64,000 nucleotides of DNA, from the NCBI RefSeq assembly GCF_037975245.1, contig NC_092579.1, positions 7,315,001-7,379,000 on the forward strand. Reading direction: 5' to 3'. This DNA comes from Apostichopus japonicus. Lineage: Eukaryota > Echinodermata > Holothuroidea > Aspidochirotida > Stichopodidae. Positions within the stretch are counted from its first letter, which is position 1. Each line of letters starts with the position of its first letter. The position numbers and the translations under genes were made by a program. The notes below the pieces were generated by a model. The model was not told where the DNA came from. It did no database searches and was given only the letters and a program-made list of their open reading frames with translations. This document shows positions 47,701-59,707 of this stretch, piece after piece.

Positions 47701-49597
47701 CATCGCGAGCGTTATTATAATATCTTATAGATACATGACATGTTATAATGTACTACAATTTCATGTATCCGTCATTGGTTACTATGAAAAAAGTTTGAGA
47801 CACCAGTCAATGCTTCCCCAAGATGGGGGAGCTTAATAGGCAACTCAAAAATGATAAATTAGGTAGTTCCAAATTCAATTTTGTGATGCCTTTAGTGCCA
47901 ACTCATGGTAACATAGTTGTATATATACAGCGCCTGTCTTGAACACCAGATGTAATCAGACTAGTCTTTGAAGTTAGTAACCATGGGAGGTTATTTTCAT
48001 CATTTTGCATTCTTTCATAAAAGCAGCTTTTTGTGTTGACATTTATAGTAAATTCTGGATAATATTTAATATTTTATGAAACTCCAGTTAATGCAGTTGA
48101 TTAGATGGACTGATAATGCTCCATGTACATATAGTGACAAAAAAGATGAATAGTGTGAACATTTTCAACATTTTGCACTTTCCTTGAATTGCTATTTAAT
48201 GAATACTAATGTCAAAAAGTGTCTGGGCATTAAGAAGTTCTAGATTCTCATGGAATCAATAACTATCTGCTAATTACTGTTCATATGGGAAATAGAAAAA
48301 TCTAGACAGTTGTAGACAGTTGTCTTAGTTTGATGAATTGCAATCCTATTTATAAACAATTATCATGCGGGAAATGTGATGACCAAAAGTAAAATGCTGA
48401 TATATTTATTTCTGTTATTATATAATACAATATCATAGAATATCTTGTATTTCTTTAATCTGTGCTTTACCAACCCTAATTAGTAATTTTTTTTTCTTCT
48501 TCAGATTACGAAGACATGAACAGAAAGCAACTTCTTAGGGCTCTAGCTCAGCTTGAAGAGGTAAGAAAGTAGAATAGATCAAATTCTCAAGAATAGTTTA
48601 TCATGTTCACTTTATAACCTAGATGTGTTTCATCTGAGCTCTTTAATTTATGTTGACAAATTTTAACTACTTTTGAGAGAAAAATTAATCTAATTATTTG
48701 TAATTTATTAAATGCTTTTCAGTCAAAGAGAACTAGCTGTTAAAAATTGGTTCAATTGACATCATTGATAAATGAGTATGCAATATGGATACAATCAGAG
48801 TAGCTTGATTTTTGGAGGGAGAAGGGTGGGGTGTGCCTTGAGTTCAGAGGATGTTTGTTTTGAAGCAATATTATGACATTTTAATGAGACAACAACAATA
48901 AAAAAGAGTCATAAAAGGGAAAGGAAAGCGTCACAGAGCACCTGCCAAACACCAAACTCTGCATTTAATTTTGTGGAGTGATTAAAAGTTTTCATCGGAT
49001 AAGAAAAAGTTCATGTCAGACAATCATATCTAGAGTAAGGAACATGTTGACAAGATATTTGAATTTTTAGCCATGTGTAATAATTTCTTTTGTCTTTCGC
49101 CTTTTAAATGGGTTCATTGTTTATTCCTGGAATTGCGCTTCTAAACAGCATTTTGCATCGAATCTGAAAATGCTCACTCACCATACCATAACCATATTCT
49201 GAAATAGCTCTGTAGTATTAAGAAACTGTTTAACTTTCATTTTAAATAACCCTCACGTTTGTTCACTTTGGTGTGGATAGGATGAACACCCACAGAAAAT
49301 GTGTCTGAGTGTGACAAGTTTATCATAATAGTGAGTATTTAAAATCATTACATACAAACTATTTAGCTAACATTTTAATGTAAAAACATATGTTAAAGGT
49401 ATAACAAAAAATCGGAGAAAAAATCTGGGTGGTAGTCCCAGTTTTGATGAATTTCAGTCATATTTAGGATTAATTTTGATCCTGGTTCTTTGGGTAAACA
49501 TGTTGCAAACTAGCAACCACCTGCAGACTACTGGTTGGTTCCTTGCTAAAAGCAAAGGAACCTATGTATTCAGGTTGGCGTGTGTGTGTGTGTGTGT

Positions 49598-49635
<38 letters not shown>

Positions 49636-52600
49636 CGCTTAAGCTTGTATGCACGATAACTCAACAAGGGATTGACTGATCATGATCAAACTTGGTGGGT
49701 GGGTGGCCCATAGTGAGTAGATGAACCCTATTGTTTTTGGTGCCCACAAAGGTCACCAAAGGTCAGTTATGGTCCAAAAACCCAAAATACTAAAACTGCA
49801 ATAACTCCCAGTGCCAATGTGCGACAAGGTTGATATTTTGGGACAAGTTGTGAACTGGTTAGGGAAACAGTTTGAAACTTAACGGTCATGTGATGTGAGG
49901 TCACCAAAGGTCAATTAATGTTAAAAAACTAGTTTTTTTGCGATAACTTGAGAACGAATTGTCCGTTAGGGTTGGGAGTTGCTTCAGTGTAATCCAGTTG
50001 TTGACCCGCATCTGGGTGACCCTTGACCTCAATTTGACCTCTGGTGACCTTTTCATGTTTTGGGGATTTTTACAGTTTCGATGCTATTTTCAGATGTCAA
50101 AGGTACCTTCCGATCATAAATATCGATAGGTTGACCCCCGTGTGACCTTTGTGTGCGAACTTATAAGGGGTCAAAGTTTTCGGTCGGAGTTAGGATGGCT
50201 GTACAGACTTATCGTGTTGATTTTTGGAATCAGCAGATCAAACTACATTTGAAACCAAGGTCAAAAGGTCAAAGGTCACATTAGAAAAAATGTGCTTAGT
50301 TTGGGAGAAAACGGGCGAAAAAGAAAATGTTTGGTTTTGATGCTAGATTTGGATATCAAAGGTACCTTCCGATCAAAAATGTCAATGGGTTGACACCCGG
50401 GTGACCTTTGTGTGTAAAGTTATACAAGGTCAAAGTTAATTTTCAGACATTTAATGCAATAACTCCCAGGGCCAAGGTGTAACAAGGTTGATATTTTGGG
50501 ACAAGTTGCAAATGGTATAGAGGAATATTTTCAAACTTAACGGTCATGTGATCCGAGGTCATCAAAGGTCAATTAATGTTAAAAAACTAGTATTTTGGGT
50601 GAGAAAATGGGCAAAGAAAAAAATGTTTGAATTTTTACAGTTTTGATGCTATATTCACGTCTCACCAATCAAAAATGTCAATAGGTGTACCCCAGGTGAC
50701 CTTTGTGTGTGAAGTTATATGAGGTCAAAGTAAATTTTCAGACATTTAGTGCAATAATTCCCAGTTCCAAGGTGTGACACAGTTGATATTTTGGGACAAG
50801 TTGCAAATGGTATAGGGGAATATTTTCAAACTTAACGGTCATGTGATCCGAGGTCACCAAAGGTCAATTAATGATAAAAAACTAGTATTTTTGCGATAAC
50901 TTGAGAATGAATTGTCCGTTAGGGTTGGGAGTTGCTTCAATGTAATCCAATTGTCGACCCGCATCTGGGTGACCCTTGACCTCAATTTGACCTCTGGTGA
51001 CCTTTTCATGTTTTGGGGATTTTTACAGTTTCGATGCTATTTTCAGATGTCAAAGGTACCTTCTGATCATAAATGTCAATGGGTTGACCCCCGTGTGACC
51101 TTCGTGTGCGGAGTTATACGAGGTCAAAGTTAATTTTCAGACATTTAATGCAATAACTCTCAGTTCCAAGTTGTGACACGGTTGATATTTAGGGACAAGT
51201 TGCAAATGGTATAGGGGAATATTTTCAAACTTAACGGTCATGTGATCCGAGGTCACCAAAGGTCAATTAATGATAAAAAACTAGTATTTTTGTGATAACT
51301 TGAGAACGAACTGTCCGTTAAGGTTGGGAGTTGCTTCAATGTAATCCAGTTGTCGACCCGCATCTGGGTGACCCTTGACCTCAATTTGACCTCTGGTGAC
51401 CTTTTCGTGTTTTGGGGATTTTTACAGTTTCGATGCTATTTTCAGATGTCAAAGGTGCCTTCTGATCATAAATGTCAATGGGTTGACCCCCGTGTGACCT
51501 TCGTGTGCGAAGTTATACGAGGTCAAAGTTAATTTTCAGACATTTAATGCAATAACTCTCAGTTCCAAGGTGTGACACGGTTGATATTTTGGGACAAGTT
51601 GCAAATGGTATAGGGGAATATTTTCAAACTTAACGGTCATGTGATCCGAGGTCACCAAAGGTCAATTAATGATAAAAAACTAGTATTTTTGTGATAACTT
51701 GAGAACGAATTGTCCGTTAAGGTGTAATCCAGTTGTCGACCCGCATCTGGGTGACCCTTGACCTCAATTTGACCTCTGGTGACCTTTTCGTGTTTTGGGG
51801 ATTTTTACAGTTTCGATGCTATTTTCAGATGTCAAAGGTGCCTTCTGATCATAAATGTCAATAGGTTGACCCCCGTGTGACCTTCGTGTGCGAAGTTATA
51901 CGAGGTCAAAGTTAAAAAATATTAATGAGGTCACAGGTCAAACGTGAAAAACTCCCAAGTTGCAATAACTTGGCTACTATTTATTGGAATTTCGTCAAAC
52001 TTGGTATGATATTGGTAGATAGTCTCCACACACTGATGTGTGTTGCAATTGATATCATGCATGTTTATAGGGGGGGGGGGCCTAGCATTATTTCGTTATG
52101 AAAAGTTTGTATGCACAATAACTCAACAAGGGAATGACCAATCATTACCATACTTGGTGAGTGGGTGGCCCATAGTAAGTAGATTAACCCTGTTGATTTT
52201 GGTGCTCATTTCATGAATATTAATGAGGTCATGGGGTCAAACGTGAAATACTCCAAATTGCAATTACTTGGCTACTATTACTAGTCAGAATTTCGTCAAA
52301 CTTGGTATGATGATAATGGTAGATAGTCTTCACACACTGATGTGTGTTGCAATTGATATCAGGGCTTAGCATTACTTTGGCAACAAAAGTTTGTGAGCAT
52401 AAATTACTGTTGTTGTATTAGGGCTTTGTTAGAAATTTCCCTATGAATGGAACTAATGAACAGCAGCAAGGAACCATGAAATGTTTTCATTCTGGTTTTA
52501 TTCGTTCAAACAGAAAGTGGAGAAAGCCGAAGGAACCATGAAGAAATCCAGCCAGAGGAAATCAGAGGTCCCCGGGAAGATTGAATTAACAGGCAGTCTC

Positions 52601-55600
52601 TCCGATAGGCTGGATGCCCTGGATAAGAGGGAGACGGAGCTGATGGAGGAAAATGGAAAGATGAGCAAAGAGGTTGCAAGGTTGAAAGAAGATAAATCCA
52701 AGCTCAGACAGAAACTTGAAGAATTAGAGTGAGTCTTTATAGATTTTATTATTAGTGCTGTACTGTTTAACCTAGATTATTTAGGGACTCGAACTTGGAA
52801 TTTATCAGTTAATTTAGAAAGTGAAAAAGAAATTAATTTGACCAGAGTGGGGATTTGGATTTTGAACCAGTGGTTGAAAATGAAATCTTGTCAGAAGGTT
52901 TTAAGAAAGAGGAATGTTAGACAAATGAAGCTTTGAAGGGAACTGCAATAAGATAAGATGTAGGTTAAAATTCAATGTATTAACCATCGAATGTACTGTG
53001 TTAGGTTACCAAATGAACTATCTAGCCTTAAAGGGGGGGGGGGTTGGGGGAGGGGGTTGAGGGTGTCACTGTTAGGATGTTTCTTTGTTGGGAATTGTTA
53101 GAAAATGTATAAGGTAGTATACTATGTGACTATGGAAAATACTCAGTTCTCAAACAGAATAGGATATAAGAGACCTATGGCATGTAGCACACTATTGTAT
53201 AGCTGCAAATTCACAATTTGGCTCAACCACTTGCATGATTGAAGAAAGTTAAAGAAACAGGGCGTGAGAAATAGCAATGAAATTAACAGATATTAAAGTT
53301 AGAATTCACCTGTATATTTTGTAAAATCTCATGCCTGCCAACTATTTAAATATGGAATAATTAGAGTTTTTCAACACTATAAATAAAGCCTGATTTATTA
53401 GAAAGTAATATTTTTGCATATTAGGATTCAATCACATTTCTCAAAGCTGCAGGTTTTGTTGACATTGCCAAAAATTTGGTGGAATGATCATTTGACCCAT
53501 AATTGGCAAAATTAGGAAAAAAGTCTAATCGCTCCCAGTAGTCCCATGAAAATATCACAATGATTCATAAAGTTTGCATAAACTAAATATTGTTTGCAAA
53601 TGAAACAATGTAACATTACATTGATTTTCTGGGACACAAAATGTTCTTTAGCCAATTTGACTGTTAGTTTTCAAAGTCATATGAGAAACAGCCAGATATC
53701 TAAGTTTCATGTTCGAGATCAACTTATCTATACGACATGGCTTGTACAGAATGCTGTAAAGTCACCACTGTAAGCCGAAATACAGCTTAAATGGCTAAGT
53801 AATGACTTCATGAATCACATATATATATGGCCTGCACTGTGTGATTATTACAGGAAAGAAAACAACAAGCAAGAGAAAGAAATCAGGGAGTTACAGAGAG
53901 AGATGCGAGACGAACGAAGAAGGTTACAAGAGGAATTAAACGGCGAGAGGAAGCGGACGAGGGAAGAGAACAAATCGAGACCCAGGAGTCCCAGTTCTGA
54001 GTCTCTCAGGAGCCAACGTAGTTCCAGGAAGAGCGCCTCGAGGAGCGGCAGCCAGGTGTCACTGAGGAAGAAGGAACGGGAAGAGGAGAAATGGAGGCAG
54101 GAGCAGGAGAAGAAAGCCGAACAGTTACGATTGAACAGATCAGCAAGAAGCATTCAGAAAAATTGGAGAGCCCATCGCAATAAGGTATTAAAGTCATCTT
54201 CTTGTCTTCAAGCAGGTCTAACAAGTTACTCTTAATGAAGACTGTAGGCTTACTCTTGTTGTTTGTGGTAACCTCTGTTCACCTTCATCTGTTTATTTAA
54301 ATTAATGTTGTTGCTTTGAAGATTCACTCAATATAGACAGATTTTCTTTGCTTTTCTTCTGTTGTTTTGTTGAGTTTTTTTTCTTGTTTTTGTACAAATT
54401 TTCTCAAATTATCATCTGTCAATGATTTTGAATTTTTTTTGGTATTTCTTGTTTCTCATCTCATAGTTAAAAGAAGACGAAGAAGATGTTGATGAGGTAA
54501 GCATTTAGTTTTCATTTTAATGATTGAAATTTGATCACGGTTCTTTACTTTAAAGATGTATCTTTTTCAACGACAGATGTAATATGTGATCGCAATTTAT
54601 CAAACCTTCTGAGTAGCGAGATATTAACTGTTTTGTCAAATACAGCAAATTTTGTGTCCCATAAAATTTCGTGAATTGTATGATTTCTCCATTTGCAAAC
54701 CTGCCACGTTTATTCTTAATTTGACCATTCTTGGTTTGAATTTCATGGTCTAAAGTATTAACACATTCTGTTTTCAGGTAGTTTCTTTGTGAACATCGTG
54801 AAAATTCAGTACTAAGAAAGCCATACAACATGTTTGCAGCAGTTGAAACACAATTTACATGTATAAATCTGTACTTAGAGTAGGTGATGAGGCAAATTTA
54901 CCAGCTAACAGCACCATTCCTGGTCATGGAGATATACTGTCTAGAAGTCTTACGGTGGTACAATGCACAAGCAAGTGACAAACACTGCTGGTGCTGGTTG
55001 TAGGACAGGTTTGTTCCCAGTCACAGTGGAGTATCACAGGTTGCAGTAATGGTGGACAGGGTTGCGCAACCTACTTCATACTGAAATACAACTAGCTAAC
55101 TCAATATTCCCAGCGATTACTTGAAGATACTGCTATAAACAGGCTCGTAGCATGTAACACAACTTCTTATTCCCTCCTCGTCGATTCAGGCTGCGAGGAC
55201 CATCCAGTCAGCGATGAGAGGCCATAAACAGAGGCGGGATCAGTTGGACCAGTTCACCCCGACGACTACGGAAGTCATCTCATCTGATGACGGCAGTGAT
55301 GTTGACTACGCTGCCAAAACCATTCAGTCGGCCGTACGAGGACACTGGTCGAGAAAAGATCAACTCACTAAGATGTGAGGCATTTACAATCTCACGAAAT
55401 TCTGTAAAAATGTTGTTATTTAGGCTTGGAATATCTGAATGAATGAGGTCTGAGCAGTAATCTAGAAAAACTGCTGTTTTATAGGAAAACTGGGAATCGA
55501 ACCATGAATGCTACTTTAAGTTTCAGATTGGATGTTCATTTCTATGACAGATTTGAAGTATATAACTTCTTACGTTTATTTATTGTCAGGTCAATCCAAC

Positions 55601-58600
55601 CACTCTCACAGAAAATGAGTGGATGAGGTCGAAGCAGTAATGTAGAAAAACTGCTGTTTTATAGGAAAACTGGGAATCGAACCATGCATGCTACTTTAGG
55701 TTTGAGATTGGATGTTCGTTTCTATGACAGCTAACATTTGTTTATCATCAGGTCAATGACAGATTCTGAAGCAGAATCCGTCCACTCTCACAGAAGCAGG
55801 GCCAGCTCGGTGCGCACTGCCACATCTGGTGAGTTTAATACTTATTAAACAAGCGCATCTTAAAATGCACAGGGAAAAAGTTCAGAAATTCTCAACACAT
55901 TCTGTGTTTATTAATTTAATGGAGGGCAATAACTAATGTTTGGTTTAAAGCAGAATCGGTTCCACTCGCAATGAAGCAGAGCCGTTTCAGTCTGCACTGT
56001 TGTATCAGGTGAGGTTGGTACTTCAATATTAAATATTAATCTTTGTTAGCTTAAAAGATGGCATTAATATCGATATTGTGTTAAAGGCATTGAAGACTGG
56101 CCACAAACCGCGTACGGTCATCTGAAAATGTTAACTTTCCGTTGCTTGCAAGTGAAGTATTTTTCGTGTGGCTACAAAATGCAGACAGTAATGAAACATG
56201 ATACCTTGTTATCTTTAACTGGACCTGAGATGTCCATATATCGTTTGTACACTGTGCTGTGGGTATTGACCGCAGCTGTATGTACTGACTGTACACTAGT
56301 GTCTAATTACCGACGGTAACAAGCTGTGTGTGCGTATTTTCTGGAATCGATGGTGGTGTCTAACACTTCTGTTACACCTCATTCGAAACTAGGTCAGATT
56401 ACCGGCATTAGACGTTTCTTTGTGCGCGAGTCTTCACACCCTTTAAGTCTTTTTTATTTCCCGTTTCTCCAGCATCACAGAGGCGCTTGGACTCGGATGG
56501 TGATTCCGATGACGATGTTGTTATAACTCCGAGCTCATCTAGGAAAGGTTCTCATCACGGAAGCAGACCATCCTCAGGTAGAATAACAATCTCTTTTGAC
56601 CACTTTTCATTTAATAACAGGCTAGCGATGGCATCTATACTATCCTCCTTCTCCCCCCCCACCCGTCTCCCCACTCCCCACTTTGTCACATAAAGTGTGT
56701 TTTCTTTACTGTGTGCGCTTTGGCAGTGCAGTGGCCGAATTGCTACACTAATAGAAAACTGTATATAGCAGTTGTAGTGCATACAACCCCTAGTATTTCA
56801 GAATAATTATCTTGATAAACAAAATTTGCAAAATCACAAAAATCACAAAAATGCTTTGCAGAATGCAAACTCTACTTTAGGTTATATTTAAATAGCTCTT
56901 TGTTTGTATTGAACAGGTAATATTTGTTTCTTGAAGTGTTTAGCGAGACCACATTCATTTCCATTAATGGGCATGCAATATTATGCACCATATTACTTTT
57001 GAGCACAATATTTCTTTCCTATATTGCATTTGATACATCTTCGCAGAAGTTTCATAATGTTAGAATATCTAAACAAGTATGGTTTACGAAATGAACATTC
57101 ACCCCTACTCTAGACATACAAAACCTTCAAAGCAGTTAGTCCTTGCACTAGTCTAATTTGCATATAAGGCACTGGGCTGAAGTTTTCTATATTGACATGA
57201 AGTGATTAAGTAAATTGCTAACAGCTGAATGCACCTATTTGTTATTCATATGGAGCAAGTACACTGATATATTTGCTGATAAACACAAAAGCACTTGTAG
57301 AACTGATAAAAATCCACCGAATTTTGGGAATTTGGGATTTTGGAAAATGCAAATGTTGAGCTACCGTGACCCAATGGTTATCACTGAAGGCTAATGGCAA
57401 CTTTACATTCTGATTCTTTTATATATTAATGGATTTTGTGAACTTTGAATCTTGAATTTTTCTGTTTATATAATATAGTCTAGTGGAAAATGTATTCTTG
57501 ACTGATGCAAAGAGGAACATATTGTGCCATAAGTGAGCTTGATGCAAACAGGTGTAATGTCAAAGTTGCACACTGACAACAAAACAGTTTTTTATCCTTC
57601 TTTGTATTTCACATTATTGTTCTGGCCATGGATTAGATAATGTTACAACTTTACCTAAGGCATGTGAAGATACAAACAGTGCTCCAGTTTCATATCATTA
57701 TATCAAAGTATTAATTGATTTGTTTCAAGACCTAATTAGTAGATGTATTTTCTTGTCCCTCAGCTCATTCTAGCAGTAAGGTAAGAGAAATTCTCTTCTT
57801 GCCATTTTCATTTTATGTCTGTTGTTTTGTTGTTTTTTTTGCTTTCTCAGTGATTTTAACAGATTTATATTATGGTATCTGGTCATACCTTCATCCTTCC
57901 ATTTTCATGAAACATCATTTATGGAAATGTTTCTTATGAACCTTCCTTTTCCATCTTTGTAAGCTTAATGGCTCAAAAAATTAGGTAGTAAATATCAATA
58001 TTTCCTGGAAGTCTTTAAACAAAAAAAATGCTTGCCTAAATATGTTTAAAACTATTCATAAATTAAACATGGGACAAGTAGTTTGGATCCATGTAACATA
58101 CATTTTCTTTTTGAGTTTGTTGTTGTTGAAACATCACCTTGTCTATTTTGTTCTATTGTCTTCCTTTTTCTTGTCAAATTAACCATTGAAGCTTCTATGA
58201 ACAGTACATGAGTGTAACTCATATATTGCTCTGTGTATTAACTGCCCCGATTTCCAGAATAATTCGAGAATTAATTCAGCTTTTCATGTGATTTGCACTT
58301 GCTTTTGTAGAGGCCTGTGTTTTACCTGGGCAAATTGTGGTTTCCTACCAAATCTGTGTAGTAAAATGTCTTCATTTCAAAAGGCAAGAAATGCCAAACA
58401 TTTGTAGTAGACTTCCATTCTAACAAGAAAGAAAAAAAATCAATATTCTCTCTGTGATATCGATATCAGGGCAAACTTTTTAACGGTGGTCCAATTGTCC
58501 AAGACGACCAAATTTCTGTTCGGAAAACCAAAATCAGCTTTGGAGGTCGTCTGAAAGACTTCCATCTATCTACGTCAAGTTCAGATGGCATTGTAACTTT

Positions 58601-59218
58601 AATACCCACAAATAGGCTACATATTAAGTTGGAATCACCCTCCATCACTTAAGAGGTACTTAACTAAAACCAAAGTAGTGTTTTGGCCTATGATCCACCC
58701 GAAAGGAAGTTTTACTCGTCCAAAGCTCGTGTTCTACTCACCAAACCTACATGTATTTCCTGCAGGATCCATATTGGTCGTTCTTTGTTTAATATTTTGC
58801 TAAATTTGTCTGGAAAACCAGATTTGCTGTTGGGGCAAAATCCTTAAAAATTTGCCCTGAATATATTGTGTTTAGTATCACCCTATCATCTGCTACCTAT
58901 CATCAACAAAAGACATTATGGAATCAGTTTAACATCTTTTTTCTCGTTTCTTGATGTACTGTGATTTTTTCATCTAATTGTCATCTCTTATCTCTCTCTC
59001 TCTCTTTCTTTCTTTCTCTCCGTCTCATCTTACTTCATCCATCTTCATCACTAATCCCTACTCCTCCGTAGAAGCGTTCTAGCTCGCTGTCGTCATCGTC
59101 CGATCGACAGAGGAACAAGGTCTCTAAGAGTAAATTCTACGAGCAGCAGGTGGAAACCTTCAAGAAAGCCAGCATCAATGCCAAGAATTCTAAGATGTCC
59201 AGATACATGTTCACATAG
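37617..59218 (+). CDS. IQCE: IQ motif-containing protein E orthologue, 20 coding exons
   Basis: Exons (GT-AG, all phases consistent): 37617-37643, 38028-38151, 38927-39043, 40296-40442, 41622-41707, 42355-42468, 43529-43576, 44828-44898, 45358-45430, 46043-46095, 47390-47595, 48505-48560, 52514-52728, 53854-54184, 54467-54496, 55190-55374, 55752-55828, 56473-56577, 57764-57780, 59072-59218. Joined they give about 742 residues (human IQCE is about 700). An in-frame stop at 37,572 supports the start. Order: an acidic Ser-rich N-terminus; YKPPEDMYDDILDLKK (about 158); QIEQLLDPTQG; coiled coil with EEMKVAMESFYSEVQRLRHQL (about 258); a second coiled coil; IQ motifs at about 545, 570 and 612; DSDDDVVITP near 665. 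These match vertebrate IQCE in order. IQCE acts with EFCAB7 to tether EVC-EVC2 at the cilium base in Hedgehog signalling; IQ motifs bind calmodulin-like proteins. Exact 5' untranslated exons are unknown. Confidence 0.93.
38216..38603 (+). repeat. 36-bp minisatellite in IQCE intron 2
   Basis: About 10-11 units of GTGCACAGTTCACACAGAAC + TCAGATCCACTGGCCA, 36 bp each with one shortened unit near 38,340. A 36-bp unit is 12 codons, so it stays open in several frames on both strands. In the exon 2 frame it would read SAQFTQNSDPLA repeated. Confidence 0.92.
40874..41325 (+). mobile_element. LINE 3' end inserted in IQCE intron 4
   Basis: A frame of about 85 residues (KSRPSVASVYKNCVRDKL, HSHPLHNHQTSGIITRSSRL, RHRSSFIGTAISVHN) matches the C-terminal end typical of some non-LTR polymerase ORFs (SHPLH, R-L-R..., SF-P-A...N). 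It is followed by a short 3' untranslated part with ATTCAATAAAG and a (TTAC)n tail at 41,303-41,318. A 5'-truncated insertion in the same direction as the gene. Confidence 0.7.
42355..48560 (+). CDS. IQCE: IQCE exons 6-12: first coiled coil
   Basis: Heptad-rich and charged. Exon 6 ends EKQIEQLLDPTQ, exon 7 GDLRLTLSSRQPDAAA, exon 8 SSLKQKNLKLEMALKDKESEL, exon 9 STKIEEMKVAMESFYSE, and exon 10 VQRLRHQLSTN. Exon 11 is long, with NSTILRLTESNQRLQSENKL. Exon 12 is DYEDMNRKQLLRALAQLEE. The LLDP and EEM-AME-YSE blocks are the strongest family landmarks. Exon 7 (48 nt) and exon 12 with its neighbours could be skipped without a frame change only when paired phases allow (exons 6 and 7 are each a multiple of three). 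Confidence 0.9.
44060..44560. repeat. Related satellite-like block in IQCE intron 7
   Basis: Phrases such as TCGTGAATATTAATCAGTGG and CATACTTGGT resemble the block at 49,640-52,420, as single, diverged copies. It is non-coding. Confidence 0.45.
49583..49634 (+). repeat. (TG)n microsatellite in IQCE intron 12
   Basis: About 25 TG units with one TATG interruption. It forms the left edge of the following satellite block. Confidence 0.95.
49640..52420. repeat. Tandem repeat block, about 399-bp unit, rich in AGGTCA half-sites
   Basis: GATAACTTGAGAA recurs at 50,895, 51,294 and 51,693, a step of 399 bp, with older copies from 49,941 and a diverged end to 52,420. Each unit carries many AGGTCA or TGACCT words. 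A DR4 arrangement is at 49,750-49,765 and AGGTCA-aa-AGGTCA-a-AGGTCA at 50,258-50,278. It fills most of the 3.95-kb intron. The short open frames at 50,912 and 51,350 are repeat artefacts. Confidence 0.88.
52514..54496 (+). CDS. IQCE: IQCE exons 13-15: second coiled coil and first IQ motif
   Basis: Exon 13 runs from a Lys-rich start to LSDRLDALDKRETELMEENG and VARLKEDKSKLRQKLEELE. Exon 14 (331 nt, the longest) continues the coil (EIRELQREMRDERRRLQEEL). It then has a Ser-Arg-rich spacer (RPRSPSSESLRSQRSSRK), a very charged KKEREEEKWRQEQEKKAEQL helix and the first IQ motif ARSIQKNWRAHRNK at its end. Exon 15 is a 10-codon acidic piece, LKEDEEDVDE. Confidence 0.9.
55190..57780 (+). CDS. IQCE: IQCE exons 16-19: IQ motifs 2 and 3 and acidic tail
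   Basis: Exon 16 holds AARTIQSAMRGHKQRRDQL and AAKTIQSAVRGHWSRKDQL, both with the full IQxxxRGxxxR/K pattern. Exon 17 is Ser-rich (SVHSHRSRASSVRTATS). Exon 18 has the conserved DSDGDSDDDVVITPSSS element. Exon 19 is a 17-nt microexon adding AHSSSK. Exon 17 has decayed duplicate copies on both sides (55,592-55,615 and 55,948-56,008). Confidence 0.88.
55441..55731 (+). repeat. 180-bp tandem duplication in IQCE intron 16
   Basis: 55,441-55,551 and 55,621-55,731 match closely at an offset of 180 bp (for example TAGGAAAACTGGGAATCGAA in both). The first copy is followed by a shortened copy of the start of exon 17. Confidence 0.85.
55948..56008 (+). pseudogene. Decayed copy of IQCE exon 17
   Basis: CAGAATCGGTTCCACTCGCA and on to TGTATCAG|GTGAGG matches the 3' part of exon 17 and its donor. 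There is a one-base insertion that breaks the frame and no good acceptor. Confidence 0.75.
59072..59218 (+). CDS. IQCE: IQCE last exon, form 1
   Basis: Phase 0 after exon 19. It encodes a basic, Ser-rich tail (RSSSLSSSSDRQRNKVSKSK, then VETFKKASINAKNSKMSRYM) and a TAG stop at 59,216. Two in-frame internal donor-like sites (AAG|GTCTCT after codon 16 and CAG|GTGGAA further on) would allow joining to the exon at 60,101. Confidence 0.8.
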   Translation, partial: KRSSSLSSSSDRQRNKVSKSKFYEQQVETFKKASINAKNSKMSRYMFT

Positions 59219-59565
59219 TCTCCGTTTTGCTTTTTTTTTTTTGCCTTCTCAGTTAGTAGTTTCTCTTAATCAAAATAATTTCCATGAATTTTCTGATTAA
59301 ATTTTCCATCTAACGATTGCAATCTCTTTAACAAACTCTGGATGTGATTATTCCTTGCAATGATAACTTTAATAGTCAATAGCTTTTAATGATAAAGACT
59401 GGTTGTGAACGTGACGGTAATGTAAGCTGTACAGTGTGATTGTTTGTTACAACTAATTTTTGGGGTTAAGTTGGATCGAATTTTCTCGATGCTATTCCGT
59501 AGAATTTTTTTCCATAACAGTGCAGTTTGTTAGCTTGAGTGGTCAAGCTTCTCATCAAATAATGA

Positions 59566-59571
59566 AATAAA
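59566..59571 (+). terminator. Polyadenylation signal for IQCE form 1
   Basis: AATAAA lies about 350 bp after the stop at 59,218. The position suits a short 3' untranslated region. The use is inferred. Confidence 0.4.
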
Positions 59572-59707
59572 AGTTCCACTTTTTAGGTTTCCATTTTGCT
59601 ATTTGCATATGATTAATAATATTTATAAAACTTGTTTGAAAGAGAAAGACTGTGCTCATAGTTTTCATTCCACCACTCACTGATACAGTAATTGTAGCTA
59701 ATAAACA

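Noticed and set aside
50912-51532. Two similar open frames in IQCE intron 12
   Set aside because: They are the same part of neighbouring 399-bp repeat units, not genes.
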